DNA from: an uncultured Bacteroidota bacterium
Lineage (GTDB): Bacteria > Bacteroidota > Bacteroidia > Chitinophagales > Chitinophagaceae
DNA: 51,549 nt
Assembly: GCA_903829015.1 (NCBI GenBank)
Contig: CAIKOJ010000048.1
Span: 1 to 51,549 of the forward strand
Direction: 5' to 3'
Below are positions 35,402-44,037 of this stretch, in pieces. The notes under the pieces were generated by a model that was not told the origin of the DNA, did no database searches, and worked only from the letters and a program-made list of their open reading frames with translations. The position numbers and the translations under genes were made by a program. The stretch's first letter is position 1. The number at the start of each line of letters is the position of its first letter.

Positions 35402-36628
35402 TCAGTAAATGAGCCTTTCTATATTGTTGTTCCCGTAATCGTATGGCAGATATGCCAGTGACGGTATTGGCTTGGTGAGGATAAGGGTTGCTTTCTTACC
35501 TACCTTTATTGTACCAAGCTCGTTGGACATTTCCAATGCGGCAGCTCCATTTATTGTTACAGCATTTATAGCCTCTTCTGGGGTCATTTTTAGTTGCGTA
35601 CAGGCAATTGAAAGCAACAGTGGTACATTGCCTGATGGACAAGAACCCGGGTTATAATCCGTTGCCAGACATACCGGCAGACCAGCATCTATAATTTTTC
35701 GGGCAGGTTGATAATGCATACCCAGGAAGAAAGCCGCACCCGGCAACAATGTCGGCATGGTATTGCTCCCTTGCAGGGCTGCAATTTCTTCTTCACCTAC
35801 ACACTCCAGATGGTCCACACTAATTGCACCGTGCTTTACCCCCACCTGAACACCTCCGGAGTGATGTAACTGATTGGCGTGGATCTTCAGCTTAAGTCCA
35901 TGTCTTGCACCCGCATCCATTATCCTTTCAGTATCAGCGACACTGAAAAAACCTTCTTCACAAAAAACATCAATGTAGTCAGCAAGACCCTCACCTGCAA
36001 CCACCGGCAACATTTCGTTAATGATCAGATCAATATATCCAACCTTGTTTTGCCGGTATTCAATAGGGTACGCATGCGCTGCAAGAAAAGACGCCTTGAT
36101 TGGAATCGCCACATTTTCCTTCAGTCTTCTAATCACCCGCAGCATCTTCAACTCCCCTTCCAAACAAAGACCATAGCCACTCTTAATTTCAATAGCGCCG
36201 GTTCCTGTTGCCATAACTTTATATAGCCGCTCTAATGACTGATCATACAACAACTGCTCATCCATTTCATTCAACCGTCTGGCAGAATTCAATATTCCAC
36301 CTCCGTTTCTTGCAATCTCTTCATAACTAAGCCCTTTTATCCGGTCCACAAACTCACCATCACGCGGTGCTGCAAAAACCAGATGAGTGTGACTATCCAC
36401 CCATGCCGGAAGTACCATCCTTCCTGTTGCATCGATCGTTTCATCAGCATGCATTTCTGGCTTCGAGTCCATAGTTCCCATGCTGTGAATGATCCCGTTT
36501 TCGGCAATCAACCAGGCATTTTGAATACACGGCAACTGAGCCATACCAGCACCTGAGCGTCGTTCGACAAAACTGTTTGCATCTTCCGTATTACAGAGGG
36601 TTGAAATGTTATTAATGAGTACCCGCAT
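35402..36628 (-). CDS. hutI: Imidazolonepropionase
   Basis: Hydrolyses imidazolone-5-propionate to formiminoglutamate in histidine degradation. In 408 residues: VDSHTHLVFAAPRDGEF with metal ligands His80 and His82, ARNGGGILNSARRL, KSGYGL, ASFLAAHAYP, KIHANQLHHSGG and ATDYNPGSCPSGN, all family signatures. No hutH, hutU or hutG in this window, so the pathway genes are scattered or elsewhere. Convergent with the isomerase gene; a -7 element is 40 nt upstream. Confidence 0.95.
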   Translation of the reverse strand: MRVLINNISTLCNTEDANSFVERRSGAGMAQLPCIQNAWLIAENGIIHSMGTMDSKPEMHADETIDATGRMVLPAWVDSHTHLVFAAPRDGEFVDRIKGLSYEEIARNGGGILNSARRLNEMDEQLLYDQSLERLYKVMATGTGAIEIKSGYGLCLEGELKMLRVIRRLKENVAIPIKASFLAAHAYPIEYRQNKVGYIDLIINEMLPVVAGEGLADYIDVFCEEGFFSVADTERIMDAGARHGLKLKIHANQLHHSGGVQVGVKHGAISVDHLECVGEEEIAALQGSNTMPTLLPGAAFFLGMHYQPARKIIDAGLPVCLATDYNPGSCPSGNVPLLLSIACTQLKMTPEEAINAVTINGAAALEMSNELGTIKVGKKATLILTKPIPSLAYLPYDYGNNNIERLIY

Positions 36629-36668
36629 GAAAAAGACAAATTAAAAATGAGCAATTAAAACAGCCGCT

Positions 36669-36676
36669 CAAAGGTA
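36669..36676 (-). promoter_or_regulatory. -7 element TACCTTTG of hutI
   Basis: CAAAGGTA on the plus strand; 40 nt upstream of the hutI ATG. No -33 TTTG at the normal spacing. Confidence 0.5.
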
Positions 36677-36823
36677 ATAGATATCAGTATTGAAAAAACA
36701 CCAGGACAATATACGCGGATTCAAATGCCAATTGAACTTCGAAAATGGCAGATCATAAACGGAGTATGAATTGTAAGAAACACACAAAAGTAGCATGTGC
36801 GCAACTGCTCCAAATCCCCAAAA

Positions 36824-36856
36824 TTTTTCTGTCTGGTTGCATTTCATGTATCTTTG
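36824..36856 (+). promoter_or_regulatory. Promoter ending 3 nt before ATG 36860
   Basis: TTTTTC (36824-36829), 19-nt spacer, TATCTTTG (36849-36856). The same TTTC-N19 arrangement as prs. Predicts transcription starting at or next to the start codon. Confidence 0.5.
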
Positions 36857-36859
36857 GCT

Positions 36860-37366
36860 ATGCAAACGGAAGTACTACAAAAAACAATACCCGCTGATTT
36901 CTCAGACAATGCCAAAGTGTGGGTTTACCAAAGCAGCCGTGCTTTTATTGAAAAAGAGGCAATTCAGATAAAGGAACAATTGCTTCAATTTTATACCCAG
37001 TGGCAATCACATGGTCAACCGGTAAAAGGTTGGGCCGATTTGCTTTTCGGACAATTCATCGTTGTTATGGCCGATGAAACGGAAGTAATGGTTGGCGGTT
37101 GCAGTACTGATAGTTCCGTTAGAGTGATCAAGAGCCTGGAAAGGCAATATGATGTGAATTTCTTCGACCGAATGATGCTCACCTTTCTGGTAAAGAACAA
37201 GGCCGAAATGTTACCGTTCAATCAGGTACAATATGCTATAGACAAGGGATTTATAGACCGGAATACACTTGTCTTCAACAATGTTGTACTGAATAAGGCA
37301 GAGCTAATGAATAACTGGCTGGTACCGGTAAGCGAAAGCTGGCTGAAAGACAAAGTGAACTACTAG
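36860..37366 (+). CDS. Conserved cytoplasmic protein of unknown function
   Basis: Protein of 168 residues starting MQTEVLQKTIPADFSDNAKV. I recognise this as a Bacteroidota family that is sometimes labelled ABC transporter ATPase, but no Walker motifs are present, so that label looks wrong. Conserved-looking segments: VWVYQSSRAFIEKEA, LLFGQFIVVMADE, DFFDRMMLTFL-like (NFFDRMMLTFLVKNK) and VVLNKAELMNNWLVPVSESW. ATG 36860 is preferred over 36797 because the promoter lies between them. Confidence 0.72.
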   Translation: MQTEVLQKTIPADFSDNAKVWVYQSSRAFIEKEAIQIKEQLLQFYTQWQSHGQPVKGWADLLFGQFIVVMADETEVMVGGCSTDSSVRVIKSLERQYDVNFFDRMMLTFLVKNKAEMLPFNQVQYAIDKGFIDRNTLVFNNVVLNKAELMNNWLVPVSESWLKDKVNY

Positions 37367-37448
37367 CCCGCATTATTTGCAAACTATTTCTGCAACTCAA
37401 TTTTGTCACGGAATTCGAAATTTTGAAAAATAACGGGCAAAAATGAAA

Positions 37449-37470
37449 AAGCACCGATAAATCGGTGCTT
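37449..37470 (-). terminator. Terminator of the C10 peptidase operon
   Basis: Perfect 10-bp stem AAGCACCGAT/ATCGGTGCTT with a 2-nt loop. Read on the minus strand it is followed by TTTTTCATTTTTG, so it mainly serves the leftward operon; it may also stop the rightward gene. Confidence 0.85.
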
Positions 37471-37509
37471 CAATGAATTACGAATTTTTTTGTAACAATT
37501 GGATCGGTA

Positions 37510-38001
37510 CTACTTTTTAATCACTTTACATTTCTTCTTCAGTAGCCCCTTGTCTATCCATTCATTTATTTGCTTCGATGAATTGATTTTTTCGTTTCTA
37601 ACACCACAATCGCACAACTCCCTGATCGGATTTTTGTCTACGATCATTTTATATAGTTCCGTTGCAGACGGTGCAGTTTTCAGCTTACCATATTCCTGAT
37701 AGCTGAGTTTTATAAAAGCAGTGTTTGCTCCAACACCTTTCTTATCAAGGTAATAACCTTTATGTAAAGAAACGGGAAGCACCCCCGATGGAGCGCTTCC
37801 CGTATTTATGTCAGAAGGATCCGGATATGACTCAACGGCACTTCTATCTTTTGAAAGCATTACCGGAACCAGATTCCGGTATGCTGATTTCGCCTTGTAA
37901 ACAATTACATGAGGTAACGCATCACTTCCTTTCGACTGTGCCGATACGGAACCGACACCCAACACTAACCCCACGCAGGAAATTACCGCCAACTTCCTCA
38001 T
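37510..38001 (-). CDS. Small secreted protein coupled to a C10 peptidase
   Basis: Exported protein of 163 residues (signal peptide MRKLAVISCVGLVLGVGSVSAQ). Mature sequence includes VPVMLSKDRSAVESYPDPSD, LHKGYYLDKKGVGANTAF, KLSYQEYGKLKTAPSATELY and PIRELCDCG. I recall similar exported Bacteroidota proteins of unknown function with the same LxxGYxLDxxGIGxNxAF and YEEYxxLKxAPS signatures. Its ATG overlaps the stop of the peptidase gene (ATGA), so the two are made together. A partner, chaperone or inhibitor of the peptidase is plausible, not shown. Lys-rich C-terminal end. Confidence 0.75.
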   Translation of the reverse strand: MRKLAVISCVGLVLGVGSVSAQSKGSDALPHVIVYKAKSAYRNLVPVMLSKDRSAVESYPDPSDINTGSAPSGVLPVSLHKGYYLDKKGVGANTAFIKLSYQEYGKLKTAPSATELYKMIVDKNPIRELCDCGVRNEKINSSKQINEWIDKGLLKKKCKVIKK

Positions 38002-40229
38002 TTGGCAATTACAATTTTCTTGGTAACTACTTCAGCACCCGAGTGCAACTGAACAAAATACATACCGGCAGCCAACTCAGCAACCGACATGTTTACAACT
38101 GTCTCGTTCGAGCTCACATTCTGATTCATCAACACACGGCCACTAATATCACTTACTGTGATTGAATTTACATCCGCTCCCATTAGATCTATGTTCAACT
38201 TATCATTAGCCGGGTTTGGATATACATTGATATTTTCAGCAACCTGCGACAATGGCAGTACATCTACACCAGATACGATGTAGAAAGGAACAGGATTTTG
38301 ATATAAGTTGGCGCCTGTTGTAATTGCACCGGTACCGCCAGGCAAATGCTGAACGGCAAGTACATAAGTACCACCAGGAGCGGTAACTGAAGGGCTGGCA
38401 ATATTGAAAGTGCCAATTGCCCCGGCTCCAAGGTACTGCCCAGTAAGTGTCTGTACAGGGTAAACATATCCTGTAAAACAGTTAACCAAAATAGCTTGTA
38501 TAGAACCGCTAAAAGCCCCCGAGCCCGAATTTCCAATTTTGGTATTAGGTAACGATAATGGAGCTCCACGTGCAATAGTGTGGCTTGACAAATGTAAAGA
38601 GTCAGTTAAATATATTATTTGGCTATATTCTACTTCCAATTGGTTGTAGTTAATAAAATTGCCATTATTGCCAACTGCAGTCCATGTTCCAGAACCCGTA
38701 GGGCGATAAAATACTCTGTAACTATACGCTCCAGGCATACCATTCTGCCCAGGTACCATTCCTGTCATTCCACCACTTGAAAAAGTAAGTGCTGCACTGC
38801 TGTCTCCAGCATTGATGTGCTGTCCTGTGATAGTGCTTGCAGTACCGATCTGAACATTCGATGAATTGAACACCTGAACACAGAAGTCTCCATTATATGC
38901 TGACGATGTACCATTGAGAATCTTAGTAACAATTGAAAAACCAGCTGCATACTGCATTGGTGAGCTGGTAGTGCAATTGAGGTGCGCCAGCAGTTTAATG
39001 TTGTCAGTAGAAGTAGGGTAAGTATCTGGCTGAATTCCAATAATAACGTTTTGGTTAGTATTGAAATTACCTCCACCGCCGCCCGCACCCAACGCTGGTG
39101 GGTTTACATTGTTCACAGAATAATAACCATCTGATGCTCCACCCCATCCGAAATTAAAGTGCATATTGTTCGACGCATCATATCCGTCGCACACCCATGC
39201 ATGACCTCCTGAAGAACCACGTCCTGAATAATACATAGGACGACCGGCGTCCAGTTCTGTTTTCAGGTAGCTGATCCAGGTAGGAGTTACTATAGCAGGT
39301 AGACCACCTGGCGTAGCATCTCTCGAAAGTCCTTTCAAAGTTGGTTTGTAATGAAAATAAGCTTTCAAAGCATATTCAGCGCAATTGGTTATCGGCGACC
39401 AGTCGAACGTAGAATAAGCGCCACTACCTGATGCACTGTAGCCAAAATCCATGTCTACACCTACACCTGCATGGTACATAAGCGTTGCAATATTGATATT
39501 GTTACTTGCAATGGTATTCGGCATTCCACTCCATCCATATTCAGTAATTCCGAAGTTAGCAGTTTGTACAGCAGGTGCATAGTTAGCTGCAGTATAAGAA
39601 TGAGAACCAGTTCCTTTTACCGGCCAATTCCAGAATTTCATGATCTGTGCCATAGCGGTAGCAACACATCCAGTGTATGCTTTAGTAGCTCCTGTACCCG
39701 GGTCTTTCCAGTTATAAGGTGCATCCTGATTCCATTTTGTAGTTACAAGTGGCGTAACTGCAGTTGTTTTCGCACCAGACCTATTGAAAGGCTTCATTAA
39801 CTGCGCCCAATCTCCTGCAGCACTTTCCTGAAAAGGTGCATTGTTTGCTACAACATAAGAAATCTGTTTCTGGTAGCCTTCTATCCAATCCTTGGCAGCC
39901 GGAGCCATATTGTTTATATCAAACAAACCCTCTTTAGAATAAGATAAGATCGGAATATACAGATCGTCGCCCGAAACCATAACATAGCCGTTACCATTAA
40001 CTATATTGAAAACATAGTAATCATTAATTGTCTGCCCCTGAATAATATCCGTAGCTACATATACTTTAGATAGATCAGCTGCGTTTCTAACCCCCGGAAC
40101 CCCCATAGAAATTAGAAAGTTACTGCCTACCGTTTTAGCTGTATTTTCATCTACAGCTTTGGCAAAGGATGTCGTTCCGGTAAAAAGTGAAACTACCAGA
40201 GCAACAGAAATTGTCATTAACTTCCTCAT
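37998..40229 (-). CDS. C10 family (streptopain-like) peptidase, T9SS cargo
   Basis: Secreted cysteine protease of 743 residues. Signal peptide (cleavage near SFA, 23); a Spi-type propeptide (about 26-150, with YVFNIVNGNGYVMVSGDD); the catalytic domain with Cys188 (YTGCVATAMAQIMKFW), His343 (GGHAWVCDGY) and the Trp motif NFGWGGASDGYY (about 359-370); Ig-like beta domains (400-660); and a T9SS type A sorting domain (YPNPANDKLNID, VSDISGRVLMN, LAAGMYFVQL, KKIVIAK). Same organisation as other Bacteroidota C10 enzymes. Full promoter upstream; followed by a coupled small secreted protein. Confidence 0.95.
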   Translation of the reverse strand: MRKLMTISVALVVSLFTGTTSFAKAVDENTAKTVGSNFLISMGVPGVRNAADLSKVYVATDIIQGQTINDYYVFNIVNGNGYVMVSGDDLYIPILSYSKEGLFDINNMAPAAKDWIEGYQKQISYVVANNAPFQESAAGDWAQLMKPFNRSGAKTTAVTPLVTTKWNQDAPYNWKDPGTGATKAYTGCVATAMAQIMKFWNWPVKGTGSHSYTAANYAPAVQTANFGITEYGWSGMPNTIASNNINIATLMYHAGVGVDMDFGYSASGSGAYSTFDWSPITNCAEYALKAYFHYKPTLKGLSRDATPGGLPAIVTPTWISYLKTELDAGRPMYYSGRGSSGGHAWVCDGYDASNNMHFNFGWGGASDGYYSVNNVNPPALGAGGGGGNFNTNQNVIIGIQPDTYPTSTDNIKLLAHLNCTTSSPMQYAAGFSIVTKILNGTSSAYNGDFCVQVFNSSNVQIGTASTITGQHINAGDSSAALTFSSGGMTGMVPGQNGMPGAYSYRVFYRPTGSGTWTAVGNNGNFINYNQLEVEYSQIIYLTDSLHLSSHTIARGAPLSLPNTKIGNSGSGAFSGSIQAILVNCFTGYVYPVQTLTGQYLGAGAIGTFNIASPSVTAPGGTYVLAVQHLPGGTGAITTGANLYQNPVPFYIVSGVDVLPLSQVAENINVYPNPANDKLNIDLMGADVNSITVSDISGRVLMNQNVSSNETVVNMSVAELAAGMYFVQLHSGAEVVTKKIVIAK

Positions 40230-40301
40230 GATCTTGATTTTAAATTTTATTTTTCGGTTTTAGTAAAAGATTTCAATAACAGAACTGAATACTGCAATAT
40301 G

Positions 40302-40333
40302 CAAACATAACCAATAAAAATGATGCAACAAAA
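40302..40333 (-). promoter_or_regulatory. Full -33/-7 promoter of the C10 operon
   Basis: On the minus strand TTTTG (40333-40329), 19-nt spacer, TATGTTTG (40309-40302): exact consensus. Predicts a leader of about 65 nt. The rest of the 300-nt gap (40230-40528) shows only short A-rich repeats. Confidence 0.75.
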
Positions 40334-40528
40334 ATGCAGTTCAGATTTATTTTCTCACAAAACTGAGTAAAAAAACAGCCCATCCAATACAAGCAACAAA
40401 CACACATGTGTAAATTTCGCATTCTTTAAAAGATGCTTTGATGCAAAAAAAAGACATCTCAAATGTTGCGTAGTAATGTAAGTACAATCTCCGTGCCAAA
40501 GAAGAAAAGACATCTGCTCTACCCCAAC

Positions 40529-41932
40529 TTATCCCAACCCAATAACCTGATTCATTGCCGGTATCACTACATCTTTAAAACCCTTTTTCATCAGCCTTTC
40601 CCTGAATTCCTGTTGTGCTTCGTACGAACCATGCACTAATATCAATTTACTCACCAGACTGGCATCCTGGCAGGCAAGCCAGTGCATCAGATCGTTATAG
40701 TCGCCGTGGGCGCTCATGGTTTCTATTACACCTACTTCTGCATGTACCGTGTGCAACTCGCCATAAATAGTTACCTGCTTATCTCCATTCCTCAGTTTGC
40801 CCCCCAGCGAATGTGGTTCGCAATACCCAACCATCAAAATCGTATTCCGGGTATGACCAATGTTATGCGCTATGTGGTGTTTTACCCGCCCTGCTTCCGC
40901 CATGCCTGATGCAGATATGATCACACAGGGATCTTTCGATGAATTCAGTTTTATGGACTGCTCCGCAGTTTTCAAATAGTGCAGCCCCTCAAATGCAAAC
41001 ACATCTTCGTCTTTTTGCAGCAACGCCTGAACGTCCTTATTGAAAGATTCAGGATGCTGTTTGGCAAATTGTGTAACTAAAATAGATAGCGGACTATCTA
41101 CGTAATAATTGAGTGCTGGGAGTCTGTTTTCGGTCTCCAGTCTGTTCAGCAGGTACAATATCTCCTGAGTGCGCCCTACGCTGAAAGCAGGAATGATGAG
41201 CTTTCCCCTTTTGTTGATACAGGTATGTTCTATAAACTCCAGCAAGTTATCGGCAGACGGCGTTACCATATCGTGTAGTCTGTTGCCATAAGTTGATTCC
41301 AGTATGATACAATCTGCCTGAGGGAACGGTTCCGGTGCTCTTAGTATCAGATCGTTATACCTGCCCACATCCCCACTAAAAGTGAGCCGGGTAATTTTTC
41401 CATTTTCTTTGATCTTAAGATTGACTGCAGCACTGCCTATAATGTGTCCGCAATCGGTATACATCAGTTCTACCTCATTGCAGAGTTTCAAAGGTTCATT
41501 GTAGGGCAACGTTACAAACAAAGGGAACACATCCAAAGCATCTTCTTCGGTATACAAAGCTTCCACAACGGCTCTCCCCTGCTTCTGCCGCATCTTATTT
41601 ACGTGCTGTACATCCGACTCCTGTATCCGTGCCGAATCCAGCAACAGTATCTTCGCCAGATCCATGGTTTGCGGCGTACAGAATATGGGACCATTATAAC
41701 CATCTTTCACCAGCTTGGGCAGCAGACCAATATGATCAATATGTGCATGAGATATGATCACATAATTAACATCAATTGGCGAAAATCCCCAATGACTGTT
41801 CAGTTCTATGGTCTCTTTCCCCATGCCCTGAAACATACCACAATCCAAAAGGATATTGATATCCGGGTTGATGTGTAACAAGTGCTTTGATCCGGTAACG
41901 GTTCTGGCCGCACCGTGAAAGGCTATTTTCAT
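40529..41932 (-). CDS. Metallo-beta-lactamase/beta-CASP RNA nuclease-like protein
   Basis: Cytoplasmic zinc hydrolase of 467 residues of the CPSF73/Ysh1-like group that processes RNA. HAHIDHIG (62-69) is the metal-binding HxHxDH, DCGHIIGSAAV and FSGDVGRYN give further ligands, SVGRTQEILYLLNRL marks the beta-CASP insertion, and ISASGMAEAGRVKHH and SAHGDYNDLM belong to the C-terminal RMMBL-like motif. Normal length. Transcribed alone, downstream of the PPIase terminator. Confidence 0.92.
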   Translation of the reverse strand: MKIAFHGAARTVTGSKHLLHINPDINILLDCGMFQGMGKETIELNSHWGFSPIDVNYVIISHAHIDHIGLLPKLVKDGYNGPIFCTPQTMDLAKILLLDSARIQESDVQHVNKMRQKQGRAVVEALYTEEDALDVFPLFVTLPYNEPLKLCNEVELMYTDCGHIIGSAAVNLKIKENGKITRLTFSGDVGRYNDLILRAPEPFPQADCIILESTYGNRLHDMVTPSADNLLEFIEHTCINKRGKLIIPAFSVGRTQEILYLLNRLETENRLPALNYYVDSPLSILVTQFAKQHPESFNKDVQALLQKDEDVFAFEGLHYLKTAEQSIKLNSSKDPCVIISASGMAEAGRVKHHIAHNIGHTRNTILMVGYCEPHSLGGKLRNGDKQVTIYGELHTVHAEVGVIETMSAHGDYNDLMHWLACQDASLVSKLILVHGSYEAQQEFRERLMKKGFKDVVIPAMNQVIGLG

Positions 41933-42018
41933 TAGAAAACTATTTTGTCTGATGTTCTCAGAAGTATAAAAGTAACTAATAAAACAGCACTAAAACAGGC
42001 TCGCCAACCTTAAAACAA

Positions 42019-42048
42019 AAATAGCCCCCGGAACTCCGGAGGCTATTT
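42019..42048 (-). terminator. Terminator of the thiol oxidoreductase-PPIase operon
   Basis: 13-nt arms (42019-42031 with 42036-42048) pair with one mismatch and a 4-nt loop; a minus-strand T-run (TTTTTGTTTT) follows. Confidence 0.85.
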
Positions 42049-42065
42049 GAAATATCACTTCTATC

Positions 42066-44030
42066 TTACTTCTTTACTGCACTTTTAAAAACCGCCTCAT
42101 TTACTTTCAGTGGATAATCTTTGCGCATTTTTTCATTCCACTGTTTCTCCAGATAATCCTGATATTCTGCCACCACATACCCCCTTGCCTCATCCAACGA
42201 CTTCTGGCTTGGTGCTGAGAATACCTCTTTAGCAACAACCACAGTATAAGAGCCGTTTGTATTTGCAATGATCTTCATTTTGTCGTTCTGAAGCTCGGCC
42301 TGAGTTGCATCCTTGAAATGAGAGAATTCGTAATGACCTCTCTGTATAGATACCCCATCAGGATGATTGCCGTTATTTATTTCTTTCACAATAGCCTCAT
42401 CACTTGCATTGCCTTTCAGCATTGCCAGACCAGTGTCAAATAATCCTTTGGTCTTGAATTTGTACACACCACCTGCAAATCCTGCATCCCACATGTACTT
42501 AGCCTTATGCGCCTCATAAAAAGATGCCAGCCCGGCCGAATCGTGCGCCGCTTTGCTCCATACATTGCGGTCCATAAGCTCAAACAGCATAATACCATCG
42601 CGGTATTCTTCGATCAGATGCTTGAAATCAGGATGCTCTTCTACCAACTTATGCTCTTCAAAATCATTTACTACGTTATTCACATACAGCTTGTATGCAT
42701 CACCAATCACGGTAGCTTTTGGTCCGTTTAGTTTGCCATGTGTCAGTTTTTCAACGAACAACGCAAAGTCACTTTGCAGGTAGTTCTTTCCTGCCAGCGC
42801 GAAAATCGGACTGTTCATACCCTTGTAATCATCTGCACTGATCGTTTTAGCATTCTTACCTGTATCTGGTACTGTATTTACGATCTTGTCACTCAAAGCT
42901 TTGTAATTCGCTGGGAACTCCTTAAATCCGTTTTTCTCCTTGATCTTGTTGAAGAAATACTCCTTGGCATACTGAGCACGTGAGTCGTTCTCTACTTTAC
43001 GTTTGATCTGTGGCAATACGGTGTCGTAGGGTTGTAATGGTGTTTTCGACAATAGTTTTATGATGTGGAAACCATATTCTGTTTTGATTGGCTCAGAAAC
43101 ATCTCCCGGCTTTTTTAAAGCAAACGCTGCATTTTCAAACTCGATAACCATCCGTCCTGCACCAAAAGGCTTCAGTACACCACTGTCCTTCACAGAATAC
43201 TGGTCTTCTGAATATTTCATTACCAGATCAGCAAAAGGTACGCCATTTTTGATTGCCGCTATAACACTGTCGGCACGCTTACGGGCAGCTGTTACGCCTT
43301 CCTCACCTTTAGATTTCGGAGTCTGAATCATGATCTGCGCAACTTTCACCGTTCCACGATCCGGATGCCTGTCCAGCACTTTCACAATGTGGTATCCAAA
43401 CTGTGTTTTAAACGGTTTTGATATCTTGCCCACCGGTGTAGCGTATGCAGCATTTTCAAACGCATATACATATTGCAGTGCTGTGAAATAACCAAGTTCG
43501 CCACCGCGGTCTTTAGACCCCTTGTCATCCGAAAACTCACTGGCCATTGTCTCAAAATCACCTTTCTTGCTTTCTATTACGCGGTATATGCTGTCAATTT
43601 TCTTCCATGCGGCCATCGTATCTGCACCCGGGGCACAGCTTACCAGTATATGAGCCACTTTCACATCCTCCTTCATCCTGTCGTAAGCCTCACGAATCAG
43701 TTTGTTGATTGCCGCCTCATCAGTCAGGTAGCCCTTTGCCAGTTGCTTACGGTAATTGTCCAGTTCTTTTCCAATCGACTCAACTGTATCTAGCTTCTGC
43801 TTGTCCGCTTCAGCAACTTTCATCCGAAACAGCGCATACAGATCAAGGTAACTCCTCAGCGCAGTATCAGACATGTCGGGCTTTTTGTTGATACTGTTCT
43901 TTTTGTAAACTCTTAAGAATTCTTCTTTAGTTACAGAGTGTTGGCCATAGGTAAATAGAGCCTGTGCCTGCGCAGCAGTCAGACCTAAACAGGTAATAAT
44001 TCCGGTCAATAAGAATTTTCGCATTTTCAT
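42066..44030 (-). CDS. SurA-like peptidyl-prolyl isomerase with two parvulin domains
   Basis: Periplasmic folding factor of 654 residues. Signal peptide ending TAAQAQ; an N-terminal helical chaperone part (about 25-115); parvulin domain 1 (about 121-215: VKVAHILVSC, GELGYFTALQYVYAFE, TQFGYHIVKVL) and domain 2 (about 222-325: VKVAQIMIQTP, ENAAFALKKPGDVSEP, TEYGFHIIKLL); and a 320-residue C-terminal part unlike E. coli SurA. Two in-frame ATGs (44030, 44024). Begins 7 nt after the thiol oxidoreductase gene, so both come from one transcript and probably act on outer-membrane or secreted proteins. Confidence 0.92.
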   Translation of the reverse strand: MKMRKFLLTGIITCLGLTAAQAQALFTYGQHSVTKEEFLRVYKKNSINKKPDMSDTALRSYLDLYALFRMKVAEADKQKLDTVESIGKELDNYRKQLAKGYLTDEAAINKLIREAYDRMKEDVKVAHILVSCAPGADTMAAWKKIDSIYRVIESKKGDFETMASEFSDDKGSKDRGGELGYFTALQYVYAFENAAYATPVGKISKPFKTQFGYHIVKVLDRHPDRGTVKVAQIMIQTPKSKGEEGVTAARKRADSVIAAIKNGVPFADLVMKYSEDQYSVKDSGVLKPFGAGRMVIEFENAAFALKKPGDVSEPIKTEYGFHIIKLLSKTPLQPYDTVLPQIKRKVENDSRAQYAKEYFFNKIKEKNGFKEFPANYKALSDKIVNTVPDTGKNAKTISADDYKGMNSPIFALAGKNYLQSDFALFVEKLTHGKLNGPKATVIGDAYKLYVNNVVNDFEEHKLVEEHPDFKHLIEEYRDGIMLFELMDRNVWSKAAHDSAGLASFYEAHKAKYMWDAGFAGGVYKFKTKGLFDTGLAMLKGNASDEAIVKEINNGNHPDGVSIQRGHYEFSHFKDATQAELQNDKMKIIANTNGSYTVVVAKEVFSAPSQKSLDEARGYVVAEYQDYLEKQWNEKMRKDYPLKVNEAVFKSAVKK

Positions 44031-44037
44031 TTTATTT

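Noticed and set aside
35402-36628. A complete histidine-degradation operon
   Set aside because: Only hutI is present; neighbours on both sides are unrelated.
37510-38001. The small secreted protein as a Spi homologue of the peptidase propeptide
   Set aside because: By eye it does not share the YVFNI...GYVMVSGDD pattern of the propeptide; only the gene layout is similar.
40449-40515. Repeated AAGACATCT upstream of the beta-CASP gene's 3' end
   Set aside because: Two 9-nt copies in an A-rich gap; too short to separate from chance.
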